Assembly (NCBI GenBank): GCA_963520375.1
Contig: CAUQQF010000001.1
Span: 1-64,000 of the forward strand
Direction: 5' to 3'
Length of the DNA stretch: 64,000 bases
Source: JABCPE02 sp963520375
GTDB lineage: Bacteria > Bacteroidota > Bacteroidia > Flavobacteriales > Weeksellaceae
Position numbers and translations under genes: made by a program. Position 1 is the first letter of the stretch. Each line of letters begins with the position of its first letter. This document shows, one piece after another, positions 35,192-43,459 of the stretch. The notes beneath the pieces were generated by a model. The model made no database searches. It saw only the letters and a list, made by a program, of their open reading frames with translations, and had not been told where the DNA came from.

Positions 35192-35950
35192 TTATTTCTT
35201 TTTGTCCGCATTCATATATATTTTTTTGTCTTCTTCTGTAATAGGGCCTTCGTTCCTTTCAAATTCAAATATATACTTGTCATCATATCCATGGATACCA
35301 GTATCTAAAGCTTTAAAGGTCCTAGGATTAGCTCCTTTTACAATTTTATTACGACAAAAAACTCTATATTGATCTTTGATGTAATATGGACTCACGATTT
35401 CTGCTGTTTTATAATCCAAAGAATCTATTCTCTCCTTATTATGATAATAGTATTTATCGTCTTTTCCCCAATCTTCATCTATTGCTATGAATTTTTTTGG
35501 ATCTACATTTTTCAATTGATCGTAAATATGATAAACTCCTTTCTTATCACGCCCCCAATTATCTTTTATCACTTGAAAAGTTTTAGGGTCAGCTCCCTTT
35601 ACCACATTGTTATCTAGACCATCATAATACCTAAGCATATACACACTGTCTTTATCTCGCCAATAATACTTCTTAATCTGCTCAAAAGTAGCAGGGTCTG
35701 CTTTCAGCTTAGCAAGTTCCAAAAACACATAATTTTTATCCTTACCTAAATGAAGATCTACATCATTTTTTATAACTTCAAATGTTTCTGCATCAGCATC
35801 TTCTACAAGAGTGATTTCTTTGGACATATTGCCGCCATGTATCCACTTATAGTAGACCTTACCATCCTTTATTTCATATCCTAAATTACACGAAATAAGA
35901 ATAATATTCAATATTAAAAATAAACTAATTTTTTTTGTTAATCTTGTCAT
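35192..35950 (-). CDS. DKNYY-repeat lipoprotein
   Basis: A 252-aa lipoprotein: signal with lipobox LISC (Cys21), then repeats in which a conserved aspartate-lysine-aromatic element (KDKNYVF, RDKDSVY, RDKKGVY, KDDKYYY, YDDKYIF) alternates with ADP.TF..I or similar (KADPATFEQI, KGADPKTFQVI, NVDPKKFIAI, KGANPRTF). This matches the DKNYY family, whose role is unknown and whose members are frequent near toxin/immunity loci. It follows metZ by 20 nt and is followed after 2 nt by an unknown gene, so it is probably carried in the same transcript as metZ. Confidence 0.8.
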   Translation of the reverse strand: MTRLTKKISLFLILNIILISCNLGYEIKDGKVYYKWIHGGNMSKEITLVEDADAETFEVIKNDVDLHLGKDKNYVFLELAKLKADPATFEQIKKYYWRDKDSVYMLRYYDGLDNNVVKGADPKTFQVIKDNWGRDKKGVYHIYDQLKNVDPKKFIAIDEDWGKDDKYYYHNKERIDSLDYKTAEIVSPYYIKDQYRVFCRNKIVKGANPRTFKALDTGIHGYDDKYIFEFERNEGPITEEDKKIYMNADKKK

Positions 35951-35970
35951 ATCTATTTTTATTTTAAAAT

Positions 35971-37140
35971 TTACTCCAAAGCCTGTTTCAAATCTGCAAT
36001 AATATCTTCCACATTTTCCAGCCCTACCGAGCAGCGAACCAGCCCTGCTGCGATGCCCACTTCATTCCTTTCTTCTTCGCTCAGTTTAGAATGCGTAGTG
36101 GAAGCTGGGTGAGTCACTATGGTTCTAGTATCTCCCAGATTGGCTGATAATGAACACATTTTGATTTTGTTTAAGAAATTTCTTCCGCCTTCTACACCGC
36201 CTTTCACTTGGAATGCTACGATACTTCCGCCCAATTTCATTTGTTTTTTGGCAACTTCATGGTTTGGGTGTGATTTTAAAAACGGATATTTCACAAATTC
36301 TACATTAGGATGTTGTTCTAAAAACTCCGCCACTTTCAGCGCATTTTCGCAGTGTTTCTCTACTCTTAGAGCCAATGTTTCCAATGATTTAGATAAAACC
36401 CAAGCGTTAAACGGAGACATTGCCGGCCCTGTATTTCTCGCAAAAAGATAAATTTCACGAATCAAATCCGCTCTACCCACAGCGACACCACCGAGGACTC
36501 TTCCCTGTCCGTCGATAAGTTTCGTAGCTGAATGCACCACGATATCAGCTCCATATTTTATAGGCTGCTGGATGTATGGCGTAGCAAAACAGTTATCCAC
36601 CACGAAAAGCAAATTATTCTTTTTAGCGATTTTTCCCATTTTCTCCAAATCTAGAACTTCTATCGCAGGATTGGTAGGAGTTTCTAGGTAAAGAATCTTG
36701 GTCTCTGGGCGGATGTATTTTTCTATATCTTCCTCATGTGCTTCGAAATAAGTGGTATTGATATTCCACTTTGGAAAATATTTTGTAAAAAGTGTATGTG
36801 TAGAACCAAACACCGAACGGCAGCTGAGTATATGGTCGCCCGCCGAAAGCAGAGAAGCCAGCGTACTATATATCGCCGCCATTCCCGTAGCAAAAGCATA
36901 GCCCGTTTCGGCGCCTTCCATTTTAGCGATTTTATCGACAAATTCGGTTACATTTGGGTTAGTAAATCTACTATAAAGATTCTTTGGTTTTTCCTCCGCG
37001 AAACTCGCTCGCATATCCTCTGCATCTTCAAAAATAAAACTTGATGTAAGGTATAACGGCACCGAATGCTCATCATACTGAGTTCTGTCTGTCTGTGTAC
37101 GAATAGCAAGTGTTTCGAAATTTTGTTTATTGTTTTCCAT
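35971..37140 (-). CDS. metZ: O-succinyl-/O-acetylhomoserine sulfhydrylase (MetZ type)
   Basis: A 389-aa PLP enzyme of the Cys/Met metabolism family that makes homocysteine from an activated homoserine and sulfide. The PLP lysine is Lys207 in VVHSATKLIDGQG. Other motifs are YSRFTNPNV, ATGMAAIYSTL, YLETPTNPA and DNCFATPYIQ. The sulfhydrylase reading rather than cystathionine synthase or lyase comes from overall resemblance; the acyl group (acetyl or succinyl) is not certain, although metX nearby suggests acetyl. It lies 16 nt after the OGG-like gene. Confidence 0.9.
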   Translation of the reverse strand: MENNKQNFETLAIRTQTDRTQYDEHSVPLYLTSSFIFEDAEDMRASFAEEKPKNLYSRFTNPNVTEFVDKIAKMEGAETGYAFATGMAAIYSTLASLLSAGDHILSCRSVFGSTHTLFTKYFPKWNINTTYFEAHEEDIEKYIRPETKILYLETPTNPAIEVLDLEKMGKIAKKNNLLFVVDNCFATPYIQQPIKYGADIVVHSATKLIDGQGRVLGGVAVGRADLIREIYLFARNTGPAMSPFNAWVLSKSLETLALRVEKHCENALKVAEFLEQHPNVEFVKYPFLKSHPNHEVAKKQMKLGGSIVAFQVKGGVEGGRNFLNKIKMCSLSANLGDTRTIVTHPASTTHSKLSEEERNEVGIAAGLVRCSVGLENVEDIIADLKQALE

Positions 37141-37156
37141 GTTTTTTTATTGTTTT

Positions 37157-37843
37157 TTATGATACATTCTTTCCAAACGAAAATAAGAAAATTTCAATCT
37201 GATCTGGCTCACATTCCAGCTCCTTTGAAAGTTCACTCATTTTCTCTAAATACCTAGAATATTTTTTAAGAGCCTGCTCTCTCTTTAATGAAGATAACTG
37301 ATTTAATTCTGATATTCTTTTTCTATTAATTACATTCAGAATTTGGTCATCTAGAATAAGCGCTTTAAAGCCGTCTATTTTAGCATTCAGAAAATATAAA
37401 AATTTAGACACCGTAGATATCCCCAATCCTTTTATTTTTGAAACATCTTCGACCAGTTCCTCTGTTGAAACATTATTATTTTTATATTTTTCTAAAGTTA
37501 TTTTTAATTCTTCCAAATTCTCTTTTTCCAACAACTTCTCCATATTATTACCTCTTCCTATAGTTGGATATCCCCATAGCAGCACTTTAAAAATAAACTC
37601 TTCCGTTGATTCAGTATCTTCAAAAAGCTTTTCTCTATTTAGTCTTACCATTTCACCATTCCCATAAGTAGAAAAAATTTTTTCTAAATGTTGAAATGTA
37701 ATTTCACCCCAATTTTTTCTTTCTATAAGAAATGATTGTTTTTTATATGGAAAACTGCGAATAAAATCCTTATACTCGAAAATACTAACACTATTAGCTT
37801 CAAAAAAGTCATCTTTTTGTTTTGCTATTTCTTTTGTGTTCAT
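37157..37843 (-). CDS. OGG-fold-like (helix-hairpin-helix) protein
   Basis: A 228-aa soluble protein. The segment KIKGLGISTVSKFLYFL (about 140-156) is a helix-hairpin-helix of the DNA glycosylase type, followed by FKALILDDQIL, where a catalytic Asp would lie. The preceding WGYPTIGRGNN motif resembles bacterial proteins described as 8-oxoguanine DNA glycosylase OGG-fold. DNA repair or a defence role are both possible; neither is proven. It is placed between SUKH and metZ with gaps of 21 and 16 nt, so it is probably cotranscribed with them. Confidence 0.6.
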   Translation of the reverse strand: MNTKEIAKQKDDFFEANSVSIFEYKDFIRSFPYKKQSFLIERKNWGEITFQHLEKIFSTYGNGEMVRLNREKLFEDTESTEEFIFKVLLWGYPTIGRGNNMEKLLEKENLEELKITLEKYKNNNVSTEELVEDVSKIKGLGISTVSKFLYFLNAKIDGFKALILDDQILNVINRKRISELNQLSSLKREQALKKYSRYLEKMSELSKELECEPDQIEIFLFSFGKNVS

Positions 37844-37864
37844 TTAAATAAATATCATTAAATT

Positions 37865-38482
37865 TTACTTCCCCTCCAGCTCCGCGAGCTCGTCTTCATC
37901 CAAATCTTCTTTTAGGATAATCCCATAATCTGGATGTATCACATAGAGTCCTTTTTCTAAATCTTGTGCATATTTCTCAAAAAAATCTTTCAGAGATTGG
38001 GCTTCTATACTACGGTCTGCATCATCATGCCACATTTGTATTATCTGCCCTCGTTTTCCTTCTTTTGATGGATCTAGGTCTATCATTTTGCCGTTACCTC
38101 CTCCATCGACCGTTAGAGAAATCCATTTGGGATTCCACCAAAAATCAGGTTTTATCCCCTCTTCTGGGCTGCAGCCATAGTCTTTACCATCTTCTGAAAA
38201 ATCACCATCATCATATAATTCTTTCCAGATTTTATATTCATCTATAATTCTATCAATAGTGAGCCACTCTTCCCCCATTAGACAATAGCCTTCTTTTTCT
38301 CCATTATGAATGCGGTAGATTTCCTTAAAATCCTCTGGCAGAGCGTATCCTAAGACTTCTTCCAACCTTTCAAAATCCTCCTCTGTTGCTCCATCATTTA
38401 ATTGATATTCAAAAAAATCATTCTTATATTTTTCTTGCAAAATATTGATTTGCTTTTCTATTCTTTCAAGAATTTCTTTCAT
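37865..38482 (-). CDS. SMI1/KNR4 (SUKH) family protein
   Basis: A 205-aa acidic cytoplasmic protein. The central part has the SUKH pattern: GATEEDFERLEEVLGYALPEDFKEIYRIHNG, then the Trp-rich strands WNPKWISLTVDGGGNGKMIDLDPS and the late RGQIIQMWHDDAD...SLKDFFEKYAQDL. SUKH proteins are best known as immunity proteins that neutralise polymorphic toxins; no toxin gene is beside it. It is the first gene of the minus-strand run that includes metZ, with a -7 box 34 nt upstream. Confidence 0.88.
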   Translation of the reverse strand: MKEILERIEKQINILQEKYKNDFFEYQLNDGATEEDFERLEEVLGYALPEDFKEIYRIHNGEKEGYCLMGEEWLTIDRIIDEYKIWKELYDDGDFSEDGKDYGCSPEEGIKPDFWWNPKWISLTVDGGGNGKMIDLDPSKEGKRGQIIQMWHDDADRSIEAQSLKDFFEKYAQDLEKGLYVIHPDYGIILKEDLDEDELAELEGK

Positions 38483-38516
38483 TTTTTAAGTTTTTTAAAT
38501 CCTATTTTTATTTAGC

Positions 38517-38524
38517 CAAATTTA
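38517..38524 (-). promoter_or_regulatory. -7 box TAAATTTG before the SUKH gene
   Basis: Perfect minus-strand TAnnTTTG in the divergent gap. It is the only recognised promoter for the SUKH-OGG-metZ run. Confidence 0.5.
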
Positions 38525-38544
38525 CTGCTTTTAATTTATTTTCG

Positions 38545-38552
38545 TACATTCG
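38545..38552 (+). promoter_or_regulatory. Possible -7 box TACATTCG
   Basis: One mismatch to TAnnTTTG, 19 nt before the ATG at 38,572. Confidence 0.3.
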
Positions 38553-38571
38553 TAATGATAATTTATTACTG

Positions 38572-38982
38572 ATGAAAAAATTTCTTTTGCTTTTGTTTTT
38601 GCTTCCTATGTTCGTTTTTGCTCAGGAAGAATTGGGCGCTAGATTTGCCTACACTCATACCAATAAGTCTCATAATTTTGTATTTGGAGGAATTTCCTAT
38701 AGCACAAAGGCTTATTATGGAGGAGGCACCCTCTATGCAGGAACCCATTTCGGCACTGAAAATTCAAAACTAAAAATAATACCAGAAATAGGTGCAGAAA
38801 TGTATTTCATAATAGGAGGAGCTGGAATTTCGCTAAATACCCAGTCCATACAGCCTAGATTAGGATTTTCTCTTTTTAATTTAATCCAAACACACATAGG
38901 CTATTCCATACCTTTTTCAAGGAATTCCAATTTCAGAGGCTTTACTTTCACTGCAGCTTTTAATTTATACAAATACCGATAA
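38572..38982 (+). CDS. Small exported barrel-like protein
   Basis: A 136-aa protein with a signal peptide (MKKFLLLLFLLPMFVFAQ) and alternating hydrophobic/aromatic strands (FVFGGISYSTKAYYGGG, GAEMYFIIGGAGISL, FRGFTFTAAFNLYKYR). It is probably a small outer-membrane barrel or a periplasmic beta protein; no family recognised. It is the only plus-strand gene inside the methionine region, separating metX-hom from metZ. It converges on the homoserine dehydrogenase gene with just 3 nt between stop codons and no hairpin terminator. Confidence 0.65.
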   Translation: MKKFLLLLFLLPMFVFAQEELGARFAYTHTNKSHNFVFGGISYSTKAYYGGGTLYAGTHFGTENSKLKIIPEIGAEMYFIIGGAGISLNTQSIQPRLGFSLFNLIQTHIGYSIPFSRNSNFRGFTFTAAFNLYKYR

Positions 38983-38985
38983 ATA

Positions 38986-40515
38986 TTAACAAAGTCGCAA
39001 TATATCACCGAAAACTCCTCTTGCAGTCACCTTCGCTCCTGCGCCAGCTCCCATGATAACTATTGGGTTTTCTCCGTAACTCTCGGTATAAATTTCAAAA
39101 ATAGAATCCGAGCCTTTCAGTTGCCCAAGCGCCGAACTTGCAGGAACAGACACCAGTTTCACATCCAAAATCCCTTTGTCTTGGCTCAAATCTCCATGTA
39201 AATCCCCCACATAACGAAGCACATGATTTGGCTCTTGATTTTCTTTAATAGACTGATATTCAGCATCCAACTCTTCTAATCTAGAAATAAACTCATCTTT
39301 GTTTATTCCTCCTAAATTCTCTGGGATAAGGTTCTGAATATTGATATCACTAAATTCATTGATTAAATCTAATTCTCTCGCCAAAATAAGCAGTTTTCTA
39401 GCCACATCATTTCCACTCAAATCCTCACGAGGGTCTGGCTCCGTAAATCCTTTGTCCATCGCTTCTTTGACAATGGTAGAGAATTTCTCATCGCGCACCG
39501 AAAAATTATTAAAAATATAACTGAGCGACCCCGAAAAAACACCTTTTATTCTTGTAATATTTTCTCCTGAAAGGTGGAGAAGTTTTATCGTATCTATCAG
39601 CGGAAGACCAGCTCCTACATTGGTTTCATAGAGATATCTTTTCTTGTTTTTATCCAAAGTTTTTCGCAGATTTCTGTATTCCTGTATCGGTAAAGTATTG
39701 AAAATCTTATTGGAAGAAACAATGTCAAAACCATTTTCCACAAAAGTCAGATAGTTTTTTACGAAATCTCTACTCGCCGTATTATCCACTAAAACCAAGT
39801 TTTCAAACTGATTTTCTTTTACAAACTGAAACAAATCCTGTAATGTATTTTCCGCACTACCAAAAAGCACTTTTTGGCGCCAGTCGCTACCAAAACCACC
39901 TTTATTGAACACTATATTTTTAGAATTTGCTATCGCAATGATTTTCAGATCGATACGCTTTCTATTCTGAATATCATACGAAGAATCCAAAATCTGCTCT
40001 ATCAGCGTACTGCCCACATTTCCATGCCCTACCAGCACCAAATGCACAGTTTTCACCTTTCCAAAAATCTCAGTTTCTACGATGTTTTTAACCTTATCTA
40101 CCTGATTATCAGAAACCACCAAGTTCACCCTTCCTGCTGATGCTACCTGATTAAGAAGCAGAGGAAATATTTTATTCTTTTGTAATTCCGAAAGAATTTT
40201 TTGGAAATTGTCCGTCACCAATCCTATAACAGCCAGATTATCAATACTATAAATCTGACTAACGATTCCGCTTTTCAGTTCCTTATCAAATTCTTTTCTA
40301 AGGCTTTCCACCGCTGTTTCTGCCTGATGCTCATCCACCAAAACAGAAATTCCGTTTTCTATCGCCTGCTGAGAAATCACCCCTACACTGACTCCCGCAT
40401 TCTGCAAAGCATTAAAAATACGAGAATCTATCCCTATCTGCCCCAAAAAATCTCTCCCTTCGAAATTAACTATCGCTTTATTTTTGTAAATCGTGATTAC
40501 ATTATTTTCTTCCAT
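38986..40515 (-). CDS. Homoserine dehydrogenase with N-terminal ACT region (ThrA-like without kinase)
   Basis: A 509-aa enzyme. Residues 1-145 form a regulatory region resembling the paired ACT domains of bifunctional ThrA (VNFEGRDFLGQIGIDSRIFNALQNAGVSVGVISQQ). The homoserine dehydrogenase follows, with the dinucleotide motif VGHGNVGST at 162-170, VDNTASRDF, YETNVGAGLPLIDT, KGVFSGSLSYIFN and EPDPREDLSGNDVARK. The aspartokinase catalytic domain of ThrA is absent and would have to be encoded elsewhere. It reduces aspartate semialdehyde to homoserine for metX, which lies 18 nt upstream in the same riboswitch-led unit. Confidence 0.88.
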   Translation of the reverse strand: MEENNVITIYKNKAIVNFEGRDFLGQIGIDSRIFNALQNAGVSVGVISQQAIENGISVLVDEHQAETAVESLRKEFDKELKSGIVSQIYSIDNLAVIGLVTDNFQKILSELQKNKIFPLLLNQVASAGRVNLVVSDNQVDKVKNIVETEIFGKVKTVHLVLVGHGNVGSTLIEQILDSSYDIQNRKRIDLKIIAIANSKNIVFNKGGFGSDWRQKVLFGSAENTLQDLFQFVKENQFENLVLVDNTASRDFVKNYLTFVENGFDIVSSNKIFNTLPIQEYRNLRKTLDKNKKRYLYETNVGAGLPLIDTIKLLHLSGENITRIKGVFSGSLSYIFNNFSVRDEKFSTIVKEAMDKGFTEPDPREDLSGNDVARKLLILARELDLINEFSDINIQNLIPENLGGINKDEFISRLEELDAEYQSIKENQEPNHVLRYVGDLHGDLSQDKGILDVKLVSVPASSALGQLKGSDSIFEIYTESYGENPIVIMGAGAGAKVTARGVFGDILRLC

Positions 40516-40533
40516 ATTATATCGTGTTGATTT

Positions 40534-41499
40534 TTAAATAATTTTACCTAAAATTTCGTTTAGCTGTTCATATTCCATCAAAAAGGCATCATGCCCATGG
40601 ATGGATTTTATCTCGTGATGATACACATTTTTACCATTATTTTTCAGAAAATCATAAGAATTTTTAATCTCAAAAGCAGGATAATGTAAATCCGAATCCA
40701 CTCCTATGAGATGTATTTCCGAATTGATTTTAAGCAAATCTTCTTCCTTGGCATCAATGGTTTTAAGAAGCTGATTCATAAGCCGATACGCCTTTATATC
40801 AAACCTATTATCCAAGGCTGCTCCATGATAATTGAGCCAGTCGTGAGATTTTAGAATATTCTTCTGATCGTCCTGTTCCCTCCTGAATCTCTGATTAAGA
40901 GACTCTGGCGTACGATAGTTGAGCATCGCATGAATACGGGCTTTTTCGAGTGGTCTGTCTTCACTTTCGAGCAGAAATTCCTGCACCAGACATTGTGAAT
41001 GCAACCAGTCTGTCGTCTTATAATCCGTAGCCACAGGAATGAATTTTTTAGCCAAATGAGGCGCTATACAGAGCATTTCCCACGCGATAGACCCACCGAC
41101 AGAACCTCCCACCAAGGCATAAAGTTCCTTTATCTCAAGGTTTTCCAACCCCAAAACGAAAAGCCTCGCCATGTCTTTTGCGGTAAAGTTTTTATAGTTG
41201 TCAATGAAAAAACCATCATAGCCATTCCCTGCCACATTAAAGCAGACAACAGTATATTTCTGTAAATCTATCACACTCCCATACCCCACAAGGGTTTTCC
41301 ACCAGCCCTTTTCGCCAGCCACATTAGAGTTTCCTGTAAGGGCGTGATTGACCAAAATGACAGGAGCTGTATGCAGTTTTTGCCCAAAGACTTGGTAACT
41401 CAGCGGGAAGTCAGTATACAATATCCCACTCTGAGTAGTGAAATTATCTATTTTAAGATGATTAAGCAGCGAACTTTCCAATTTTATTTTATTTTTCAT
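40534..41499 (-). CDS. metX: Homoserine O-acetyltransferase (MetX-like alpha/beta hydrolase)
   Basis: A 321-aa enzyme that acylates homoserine, the committed step of methionine synthesis. It has the nucleophile Ser133 in VGGSVGGSIAWE, the oxyanion LVNHALTGNSNV segment, the Asp in LIGVDSDLHYP and the His in HGHDAFLMEY. It is somewhat shorter than typical MetX, and acetyl versus succinyl use cannot be settled by eye. A SAM-I riboswitch lies in its leader, so the unit should be off when S-adenosylmethionine is plentiful. The homoserine dehydrogenase gene follows after 18 nt. Confidence 0.9.
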   Translation of the reverse strand: MKNKIKLESSLLNHLKIDNFTTQSGILYTDFPLSYQVFGQKLHTAPVILVNHALTGNSNVAGEKGWWKTLVGYGSVIDLQKYTVVCFNVAGNGYDGFFIDNYKNFTAKDMARLFVLGLENLEIKELYALVGGSVGGSIAWEMLCIAPHLAKKFIPVATDYKTTDWLHSQCLVQEFLLESEDRPLEKARIHAMLNYRTPESLNQRFRREQDDQKNILKSHDWLNYHGAALDNRFDIKAYRLMNQLLKTIDAKEEDLLKINSEIHLIGVDSDLHYPAFEIKNSYDFLKNNGKNVYHHEIKSIHGHDAFLMEYEQLNEILGKII

Positions 41500-41536
41500 C
41501 CTTGAAAATGCTACTTTATTGAAAAATGTAGTGTTC

Positions 41537-41640
41537 GTTATCTCCCTCTTTCAGCGAGTAGAATTTAGCACCTTCTCCATGAGCATTCGGAGGGTTGCTA
41601 AGGTTTCACAGAGTCTAATCTCTCCACCTTTCTTGATAAC
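41537..41640 (-). promoter_or_regulatory. SAM-I (S-box) riboswitch
   Basis: The minus strand carries the SAM-I core. P1 pairs GTTATC (41,635-41,640 side) with GATAAC (41,537-41,542 side). Between them is the conserved AGAGATTAGACTCTGTGAAA element, followed by CCTTAGCAACC, a GGTGCTAAATTC segment (P3 and nearby) and a short P4 hairpin of CTCGCTGAAAGAG type. It lies 38 nt before the metX start. No strong terminator hairpin follows, so the control may act on translation, but that is inference. Confidence 0.92.
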
Positions 41641-41668
41641 ATTTTCAAAATTATTGACTAATGCGAGA

Positions 41669-41698
41669 CAAATATAATACGATTTTTTTGATTTCGCA
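41669..41698 (-). promoter_or_regulatory. Promoter of the riboswitch-metX unit
   Basis: -33 TTG (41,696-41,698), 19-nt spacer, -7 TATATTTG (41,669-41,676). The start would fall near 41,663, about 23 nt before the riboswitch. Confidence 0.65.
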
Positions 41699-41717
41699 AG
41701 ATATAAATTTAGAAAAA

Positions 41718-42467
41718 TTACTCTTTTCCTGTATAGTAGTTATAATCTTTGATAATCTTGTCTATAAACTGCTTTTCCGTAAGTTCTCTATGGTCTATTT
41801 CTAGCTTAAGGATTTCTTTTATTTTATTGGATAACTGATGCAAAATAATCTTGTCATAGGTAATCACCGCCTTTTGATAATTAGATTTTATAATCCTCAT
41901 ATCATTATCAGACAATAGCACAACTTGCGGAAAATCAGGAACATAGTCATGCTGAAGGTTTTCCAAAATGGTATGAGAAATATTGATTTTATTTTTCAGT
42001 GAAATCACCGCTGTTCCAGAAACCATTCCTCCGAATCTTTGATTATTTTTAGAGACAATGACCGTGATAAGCCCCACTACTCCCCCATTAGAAAAAACAT
42101 CTACAATTCTGAAAATCCAGCGCACAAAATAATCCCCAAAACTCGCCTGATATCCATCTATTTTCACTACTCTGATTTTCATTATCTTCTTTCCAAAAGT
42201 CTGCCCCTCCATCAGGCTCTCACAGACCAAAGTGTAAAGATGAATCGGCAGGGTAATTATTCCAAAAAAAGCCATCACAGTCCATTCATCCCAATTTTTA
42301 AATACATTATCTACACTTAAAACTTTAAATAAAATGATAAAAAGCACAATCATATAGGCTGCTTTGATAATCATATCAATGAAAAAAGCCAATATTCTAT
42401 CCCCTACACTAGCAATATTAAAATTAATATTTACATTTTGTGATGTATTTATTGCAATTTTAGACAT
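41718..42467 (-). CDS. RDD-family membrane protein
   Basis: A 249-aa protein with the RDD signature: SVGDRILAFFIDMIIKAAYMIVLF in the first helix, further helices at about 60-80 and 115-140, and the G(Q/K)TFGKKIMKIRVV motif between. The C-terminal 100 residues are cytoplasmic, helical and charged. RDD proteins are of unclear role (ion or Na+/H+ transport has been proposed for a few). It is divergent from the SpoIIM-like gene, with only 23 nt between the start codons, and belongs by position to that membrane-protein cluster. Confidence 0.88.
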   Translation of the reverse strand: MSKIAINTSQNVNINFNIASVGDRILAFFIDMIIKAAYMIVLFIILFKVLSVDNVFKNWDEWTVMAFFGIITLPIHLYTLVCESLMEGQTFGKKIMKIRVVKIDGYQASFGDYFVRWIFRIVDVFSNGGVVGLITVIVSKNNQRFGGMVSGTAVISLKNKINISHTILENLQHDYVPDFPQVVLLSDNDMRIIKSNYQKAVITYDKIILHQLSNKIKEILKLEIDHRELTEKQFIDKIIKDYNYYTGKE

Positions 42468-42490
42468 ATTTTTACTAATTTAGCCGAATT

Positions 42491-43459
42491 ATGAGAGAAG
42501 TTTTTTTTATTAGGCAAAATAAAGAAAAATGGTTGGAAATAGAGCAGGTTATTGATGGAAAAATTAAAAAAAATCCAGATGACCTGTCTTCTTTGTATAT
42601 AAACTTGGTCAATGATTTGTCTTTTTCACAGACTTATTACCCGAAAAGTAACACTACCATTTATCTAAACCATCTCTCCAGCCAGATTTTTCAAAAAATC
42701 TACAAAACCAAGAGAATAGAGCAAAACAGGCTTTTATATTTCTTCAAAACGGAAGTTCCTCTTTTGGTGTATGAAAATTATAAATTCTTGCTTTATGCCT
42801 TTTGTTTTTTCTTTATATTCACAGGGATAGGCGTTTTATCAGCTCATTATGACACTACATTTGTGGAGCTTATTTTAGGGGAAGGCTATGTAAATATGAC
42901 CATAGAAAACATAGAAAAAGGCAATGCTGTAGGCGTTTATCAGCAGGGCTCCAACTTTGGGAGTGCTGTTGCCATTATTCTAAACAACCTCCGTGTGGGG
43001 GCTTACCTATTTATTTTAGGGGTTTTTGCGGGGCTGGGAACGCTGCTTTATTTCTTGTACAACTGCATTATGCTGGGGGCTTTTCAGTATTTTTTCTATC
43101 AGCATGGGGCGCTGGAGGACAGTATGAGAGGCATCTGGATTCATGGAGTTTTTGAGATTTTCAGTATGGTAGTAGAGGCTATGGCAGGGCTTATGCTGGG
43201 TAGTTCTATTTTGTTTCCAAAAACTTATTCTAGGTTTAATTCCTTTAAAATAGGAGCAAAAAATGCCATTAAAATATTTGTCAGCACCATTCCTTTTACT
43301 ATTATTGCAGGAATTTTAGAGGGGTTCGTTACCCGCTATGCTTTGAAAATGAACGAGATTTTCAATTCTGTTTTGATTTTAGGAATGCTGGCGTTCATTA
43401 GTTTTTATTATTTTGTGTATCCTTATTATGTTAATAAAAAATTAAAAAACAATGTTTGA
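42491..43459 (+). CDS. SpoIIM-like membrane protein (DUF95)
   Basis: A 322-aa protein with about 100 soluble N-terminal residues followed by six or so membrane helices. The region from GIGVLSAHYDTTF through NNLRVGAYLFILGVFAGLGTLLYFLYNCIMLGAF to the HGVFEIFSMVVEAMAGLMLGSS motif is the stage II sporulation protein M family. The organism type does not sporulate; in Bacteroidota such genes are found beside RDD, DUF4129 and MoxR genes, as here, and have no assigned function. It overlaps the next gene by 8 nt. Confidence 0.88.
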   Translation: MREVFFIRQNKEKWLEIEQVIDGKIKKNPDDLSSLYINLVNDLSFSQTYYPKSNTTIYLNHLSSQIFQKIYKTKRIEQNRLLYFFKTEVPLLVYENYKFLLYAFCFFFIFTGIGVLSAHYDTTFVELILGEGYVNMTIENIEKGNAVGVYQQGSNFGSAVAIILNNLRVGAYLFILGVFAGLGTLLYFLYNCIMLGAFQYFFYQHGALEDSMRGIWIHGVFEIFSMVVEAMAGLMLGSSILFPKTYSRFNSFKIGAKNAIKIFVSTIPFTIIAGILEGFVTRYALKMNEIFNSVLILGMLAFISFYYFVYPYYVNKKLKNNV

